This document shows positions 36,238 through 41,693 of a DNA stretch of 41,693 bases, in pieces; position 1 is the first letter of the stretch; every line of letters starts with the position of its first letter. Source of the DNA: Ichthyophthirius multifiliis (taxonomy: Eukaryota; Ciliophora; Oligohymenophorea; Hymenostomatida); contig NW_004086086.1 in NCBI RefSeq assembly GCF_000220395.1, forward strand, positions 1 through 41,693, in the 5' to 3' direction. Under the pieces are notes generated by a model. The model did no database searches. It worked only from the letters and a program-made list of their open reading frames with translations, and was not told the DNA's origin. The position numbers and the translations under genes are program-made.

Positions 36238-37868
36238 TCATTCTTATTAATTTATTTTATCATTTTTACAATTCTATAATTTATTTTTAAGTTCTACTAT
36301 AATTATTTATTAATCCCTAAATATTATATAAATGTTAATCATTAAAAATAGATATAAATAAAGATAAATAAATATATATTTATATATATAAATATATGAT
36401 TATATAAAAAAAATATTTTTATATATATATTTTCTAATATATTTATTATATAATTTATTTTTACTTTATTTAATTTAGTAAGGAATTGGTTTATTAATTC
36501 TTTTTTTTCTTTTCTTGTTCAAGTAATGTTTAAAAATCTTAGATTTTTTAATTTAAATGAATGTTTTCAATATCTTTTTATTTAATTTAAATATTTAAAT
36601 CTTATATAACTTAATTATTTTTGTTTTCTTATTTTAATTCTTTCATTAATAATGCGTTTTCATGATCTTTTTATTCTAATTTTTTTACTAAAATATTCAA
36701 ATGTTTTTCTAACTATATTAATTTATCAATATTTTTAATATTTTTATTATCATCTAATTTATTTTTATTTATATTTAATTATTCATGCAATTTCTATATT
36801 TCTTATTATTTAGAAATTAATTAATCTTCTAATTCTTTTACTTGCATACTATTTTCATTTTATAATTTTAAAATATTATCTAAATTTATTTTTAAATCTT
36901 AATTTTCAATTTCTTTTGTTTATAGTTTATCTTTCATATTATCAATCTAAACATTTAGCTATTAAATTATTTTAATTAAATTTTCTTATTCTATAATAAT
37001 GTTTAATATTTTTTATTTTGATTAATAATTTTAAGGATTAAACTCATTTTAAATCTATTATTAAAGAATTTCATTATAATAAAAATCACTAAACTGTTCC
37101 AATTTTTATCTATTTTAATTAGAATAAATATAAAAATGGAATAATAAATATATATATAAATAAATATATATATATATATATTTAAATATAATTATTTATT
37201 TTCTATTTTATATTTTTTTATATTTAATTAATTTATTTTATTTAAAACTATATTAGTTCTGCTAATTTTGTATTGTCTTCTTCTAATTCTTTGTTTTTTT
37301 TATATAAATCTTATATTTCTTATTTATTTTAGCATTTTTAATTCCTATATTTTAAATAATATAATTAATTAATTATTAAATTATATATATATATTTTTTT
37401 ATAATTAATGGTTATATATTTTCTTAAATATATTACATTAGTTCTTAATTTATCAAAATCAATTAATTTATACTATTAGTTAGTTTATTTATTTCTTCAT
37501 TTTTTTTTTTTAAGACAGGTTAAAGCTAAACATAAATAAAATATGCAAATAAATATAATTATTAGATATATTCATCATAAATATTATAGTTTAAAAAAAA
37601 AAACATCATTAATAGAAAATCCTTTATGTTTATTTTTTTAAAAATTCTACTTTTTATTTTTATAAAGTATTAAAAAAAAAGTACTATTGGTTTCGGTTGA
37701 TTTATCTATTTTTAATGAATTTAATAAAACAAACTCTTTATTGATATCCTTTTGATTTTATTATAAGGATGACTATCTTAAATTATTTTAATATGGATAT
37801 TTATATTAAGAATCATTTTTTTGATGAAAATTTGATCTATCTGAATACAATTAGTTTGGATATAACAT
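36238..37868 (-). CDS. Long coiled-coil protein, unknown function
   Basis: Five exons (37868-37605, 37525-37437, 37344-37249, 37109-36465, 36316-36238) splice in phase to 390 residues ending at TGA 36238. The N-terminal 90 residues are polar (MLYPNQLYSDRSNFHQKNDS). From about residue 90 the protein is one extended heptad-rich coiled coil: EEINKLTNSINQL, QEIQDLYKKNKELEEDNTK, IEQENLIKIIQQLNVQIDNM, KLIQLEKHLNILVKKLEQKD, ending QIIIVELKNKLQNCKNDK. No motor, kinase or membrane segment was seen. The usual guess is a cytoskeletal, basal-body or tethering scaffold. The first intron (37526-37604) begins with a T run; accepting it avoids any frame break. It is divergent from the next coiled-coil gene. 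Confidence 0.75.
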
Positions 37869-38027
37869 TTATTAAAAAAAAAAAAATATTATATTATATA
37901 TATTATATTATGTTATCAATATTAAAATTGATATATGTATTATATTTATTTTGAAATTATAAATATATTTGTTTTATTATTTCATATAATATTTAAATAA
38001 AATATATATATATATATACAAATAAAT
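37869..38027. promoter_or_regulatory. Short divergent promoter region of two coiled-coil genes
   Basis: Only 159 bases separate the two ATGs, so both promoters and leaders must fit here. It contains TA runs and A/T sequence only. Confidence 0.5.
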
Positions 38028-39155
38028 ATGAATAAAAAATAATAATTAAAAAAAGTAATTTTTACTATAAAAGAAGAATAAGATGAAAATTGTTCGCCTT
38101 AAAAAGATTAATTAAAAAATGGATAAAATTAATAAAATATTTAAAATTAATAAAATTCTGAAATTTCATATTAAAACTAAATTAAATAATTAAAAACTTA
38201 AGAAAAGCGTTTAAAAAATTAAATTGAAAAACTACAATAGTAAAATTTCGAAAAAAATTAAGAAGAGTCTAAAATTTAAGAACTTGAAACTTCTTTTTTA
38301 AATTAAAAAATAATCTTATTAATAAAATTTCTAAATTAGAAAATACTATTAAGGAGAAAGAGAATTAAATTATATTATAAGAAAAACAATATAATAATAC
38401 AAGAAAAAAGTAGCATTTTTTTATAAAAAAAAAATTAATAAATAATAGTAAACAGAAAAAGATTAATAAATAAATGAAATTTAAAAAATAACGAAAAATT
38501 AATTAAAGAAAAAAAGATTTTGAAAATGAAAATATATATCTAAAAAAATAATTAGAATAAAGTAAATAAAATTGTGAGGTAAAAAAAATGATAAATAAAT
38601 AAAATTATATAATATTAAATATAGAATTTAAAAAAAAATAATGATAATCTTGCGTCTTAACTTGAAAATAATAATAAATAATAAAATTATAAAATAACTG
38701 ATTATTTATAAAAAATACAATCTTAAACAAAAAAAATAACTGCTCTTTAGTAAGAAAAAGTTAATTTGGAAAATAATTTATAAAATGAAACAAAATTAAA
38801 AAATGAAATTAATCTTTAATTATAATTATAAAATACAAAAATTTAGTGATTTTTTTTATATATGTTTTAAGAAAAATTAATAAAATAAAAAATAAAAAAG
38901 GGAAAATCAAGAACTTGAAAAAAAATTAAAAAAAAAAGAACAAACAAATGAAGAATTAGAAGAAATTATAGAAAAATTAAAAAAAAAAATTAGAAATACA
39001 GATTTTTATAACAAGACATATATGAAACATAAAAACTTTAAACATATTAGCAATTTTAATAATAATAGTAGTTTTAACAATAATAATAAATTCCATTTTA
39101 TTAATAATAATAAATTCAATTTTAAAACTAATAACAATCACCATTTAATAATAAT

Positions 39156-39205
<50 letters not shown>

Positions 39206-39791
39206 TAACAGTATAAAAATGTAATAATAATATTTTTTTTTAATTTTAAATTAAGCATTTTAAAATTTTTTAAAAAAGGTTATTGATGATAACATAATTA
39301 AAAATATTCATGAAGATCATAAAAGTTATGTTGAAAATTTAAGAAATGAATATGAAGCTGAAATTAATGAAAAAAATAGGGTTATTTAGGTTCTTATGAA
39401 TAGAATAGATAATTTAATGAATGAAAATTAAAAACCTTAATAATAATTATAATAAGAAATATAAGATAATAAAAAATAAAGCGATTAAATGATTGCTTAA
39501 CTTACATTAGAGAATGAAAGTTTAAAAGAAGAAGTTGCTTTTTTGACTAATTAGAGATAAAAAAGGCCTTAAAGTTGTAATTATTTTGCAAAGTAATAAT
39601 TAAATTAGGATACATTTGCTAATTTTTATAGAGATTAAAGAGCTGAAATGAAATCTATTCATAAAAATGTTAGTAAAGATCCTATAAACACATATTAAAT
39701 AGTTTAGAATATGCCAGAAAGTTAAATATATGAAAATGAAATTGATTATTATCATAGAAATTATTAACCTTTATATTAATTAAATGTCTGA
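38028..39791 (+). CDS. Coiled-coil protein with Q/N-repeat tract (multi-exon, frame breaks)
   Basis: Begins MNKKQQLKKVIFTIKEEQDE and is a long coiled coil: QIKQLKTQEKRLKNQIEKLQ, NDNLASQLENNNKQQN, EENQELEKKLKKKEQTNEEL. It ends in a well-formed exon VIDDNIIKNIHEDHKSYVEN...LTLENESLKEEVAFL...FANFYRDQRAEMKSIHKN, with TGA at 39791. Introns probably lie near 38578-38626 and before 39280. Frame must step back one base at the A6 run 38305-38310 and again at an A-run near 38513. Before the last intron a CAA/TAA/AAT-rich part reads as Gln/Asn repeats in one frame and as poly-isoleucine in another; the former looks natural but needs compensating shifts. Exact exon limits are unsure. Function unknown; it may share a scaffold role with its divergent neighbour. 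Confidence 0.6.
39147..39201. repeat. (AAT)n microsatellite, probably coding
   Basis: About 17 AAT/ATA units with one ATT interruption, ending in AACAATAACAG. It lies in the coiled-coil gene and would encode poly-Asn, poly-Ile or poly-Gln depending on frame. Confidence 0.9.
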
Positions 39792-39853
39792 TTTTATTTA
39801 CAAAAAATTAATAAATATAAAATTATATATAAAAAAATTATATTTATAAAAAA

Positions 39854-40315
39854 ATGAATAAAAAACCATAATAAAAAGTATCAGAAAATTCAGTATAAAA
39901 CTTAAAAAATAATGCAAAAAATTCAACTTAATAGCCAGTTGAAAAATAAGCCAAATAGAAGATAAAATAAACAGTAGATTTAGGATAAGTATATATATAT
40001 TTAAATTATTTTTTATAATATAAGAAAACATATTTTTAAAAAAAATTATAGGAGTATTTTCCTAATTTATAAAAAATATAATAATAAGATATTAAAAAAT
40101 TTAATTTAGATATTAATAAATGTAGAGAAGTATATGATTTTTATGAAAGAAAAGGAAAAAATTAACTTCCTAAATTACGTTTTTTTATATTATAATGAAT
40201 AAATTTATATTATATATATGTTTGTAATAAAGAATTAGGAAATGCAATTAGATCTATGGGTTATTTAGTAAGTACTTTAGAAATAAGAGAATTATGTGTA
40301 AAATTAATAAAAAGT

Positions 40316-40354
<39 letters not shown>

Positions 40355-40747
40355 TTAATATATATTTATTAATATTTTATTTTATATTTACATTTTTTTA
40401 TATTAATATTTTAATTTTTATAGATAATAATGAATATATTGAATTTCAAGATTTTCTTGTAGCAATTGCTTGTGTTTAAAAAAAATAACCAAACGAAAAA
40501 GAATTAATGAATGCTTTATAAATTTTTGATAAATTAAATAATAATACTATTGATAAAGAAGAATTAAAGAATGTATTATTAAAAGTTGGAGATATAATTT
40601 CTGAAAAAGAAGTATGTTTATAATATTATATTTTATAAAAATAAATAATAGTTTGATATAGTATTTGATAATATTAAAGAAATTTCAAAAGGTAAAGTAT
40701 CTTTGGAAGATATAATGAAATAATTATTAATTAAAAATATTAAATGA
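39854..40747 (+). CDS. Calmodulin/centrin-like protein with degenerate EF hands
   Basis: Five exons (39854-39988, 40052-40178, 40233-40313, 40424-40611, 40652-40747) splice in phase to 208 residues. A Lys/Gln-rich N-terminus of about 45 residues precedes a four-helix-pair layout like calmodulin: YDFYERKGKNQLPKLQLGNA then IRSMGYLVSTLEIRELCVKL; NNNEYIEFQDFLVAIACVQ; ELMNALQIFDKLNNNTIDKE then ELKNVLLKVGDIISEKE; and KGKVSLEDIMKQLL. Only the third loop (DKLNNNTIDKEE) keeps most calcium ligands; loops 1, 2 and 4 have lost acidic positions. It therefore probably works as a structural light-chain-like protein, as some centrins and outer-arm dynein light chains do. The intron before exon 4 is TA-rich (40314-40423); the last intron is only 40 bases. 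Confidence 0.82.
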
Positions 40748-41103
40748 AAAAAATTATAATAATTATATTTATTTATATGTAAAATGTTAATATTTATAAA
40801 TATAATATATAATTATAAAATATAAATAATAATGAATATTTTTTATAAATAATATTTTTTTATTTTAATAAGATTTTATCACTTAAATAGAATAATATTT
40901 ATATATAATATAAAAATAGGATGTTGAATATATTAATATAAATAATATTATATATATTATTAAACAAAATAAAATAACAACACGAATAAAATATAAAAAT
41001 ATTTTAAATTTTTTTCGTAAATTATTTATAATATTATAATTATAATTCTATTTAAAAAAAATATCGTTATTACAAAATATTATAAAATTAAAAATAAATA
41101 AAA
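40748..41103. other. Gene-free spacer
   Basis: A/T-only sequence between two + strand genes, presumably holding the promoter of the last gene. Nothing else was seen. Confidence 0.55.
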
Positions 41104-41693
41104 ATGAATGCTAAATGTATTGCATTATGTTTATTAGAAAATAATAAATTCAAGAAAATACTTAAATTTAAAATTATTAAAGTCTTGATGATAATAATGT
41201 ATTTATAAAAAGATTAAATTAATAAATAAAAATGTATTTAAATTTTATAAAAATAAGTTAATTAAAAACTAAAAAGACAAAGAAAACGAAAATAATAAAG
41301 AAAAAGAATTCCAAAACGAAAATAAAAATAAAAATGAAAATTAAGAAATACAAGAATAAGAACTAATAAACAAATTAATAGAGATTTTGAATAATTAAGA
41401 TTAATATGTAAATATACCGGGTAAAAAAAAGTAAAAAAAAACATAAGAAAAATCAAGAATTAAAAAAAAAGAAAATCTAAAAATAGAAATATTATAAATA
41501 TTAAATACGAAATTAAAAATAAATGATTTAAATTAATATATTGATAATAAATTGGATACGAAATAATCTAAAAATAAAATAAGTAATACTGAAAGTAAAT
41601 ATAATGTTTAAAAAAATACAAAATAAAATTATATAGTTTCTTTTGCATGTTACCAAGCAATTAATAAAAAATATAAAGTAATATATATATATA
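41104..41693 (+). CDS. Partial lysine/glutamate-rich protein, cut by window edge
   Basis: Not recognised. ATG 41104 opens MNAKCIALCLLENNKFKK; similar-quality sequence then appears in the other frames (LDDNNVFIKRLNQQIKMYLN, then KDKENENNKEKEF...). The third part is the longest: QELINKLIEILNNQDQYVNI, GKKKQKKTQEKSRIKKKENL, YIVSFACYQAINKKYK, where a GTAATATAT donor may begin an intron at the edge. The protein would be highly charged with a short helical LINKLIEIL segment. Two frame steps are needed, at A-runs near 41190 and 41250. These may be assembly indels; alternatively the real start lies in the third segment. The 3' part is outside the window. Confidence 0.45.

Noticed and set aside
37769-37954. 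Standard-code frame on the + strand
   Set aside because: It is antisense to exon 1 of the coiled-coil gene at 36238-37868, which splices in phase with four further exons.

Overview
The window is nuclear DNA of an oligohymenophorean ciliate. Genes read through only when TAA and TAG are taken as glutamine and TGA as the sole stop (genetic code 6). With that code long conserved proteins appear on both strands; with the standard code they break up. Base composition is extremely AT-rich, introns are short (about 40-270 bases, GT...AG), and spacers are nearly pure A/T. This fits a hymenostome such as Ichthyophthirius, but the species cannot be fixed from the sequence. No telomere repeat, tRNA, rRNA, CRISPR or intact mobile element was seen.

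Layout, left to right: RER1 (-, 820-1365); ubiquitin-like/eS31 ribosomal fusion (+, 2079-2644); a Q/N-rich PH-domain protein (-); an ABHD17-like hydrolase (-); an oxysterol-binding protein (-); a RING-containing SNF2 ATPase of the Rad5/HLTF type (-, 8913-12767); a 1.9 kb gene-free stretch; a cathepsin B-like protein without its catalytic cysteine (-); a MATE transporter (-); a coiled-coil protein (+); a paraoxonase-like protein (+); an ERK-type MAP kinase (-); a Ras-like GTPase that appears spliced to a membrane domain (-, 24141-25678); a WD40 protein (+); a seven-exon EF-hand protein (+); a decayed Piwi/Argonaute-like remnant (+); a 13-exon leucine-rich-repeat gene (-, 30882-33218); NOP2 rRNA methyltransferase (+); two divergent coiled-coil genes; a calmodulin-like EF-hand protein (+); and a gene running off the right edge.

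The genes are single-transcript eukaryotic units, not an operon, and share no evident pathway. Most are housekeeping (secretory retrieval, translation, rRNA modification, DNA repair, lipid transfer) or signalling (MAP kinase, GTPase, EF-hand).

Three things stand out. The LRR gene is built from one repeat per exon, with internal exons mostly exactly 93 bases long, all joined by phase-2 introns. The GTPase open frame splices in phase into a multi-pass membrane region. Several otherwise good genes change frame by exactly one base at an A-run, always in the same direction; an assembly undercall is the simplest explanation, and -1 frameshifting is the alternative.
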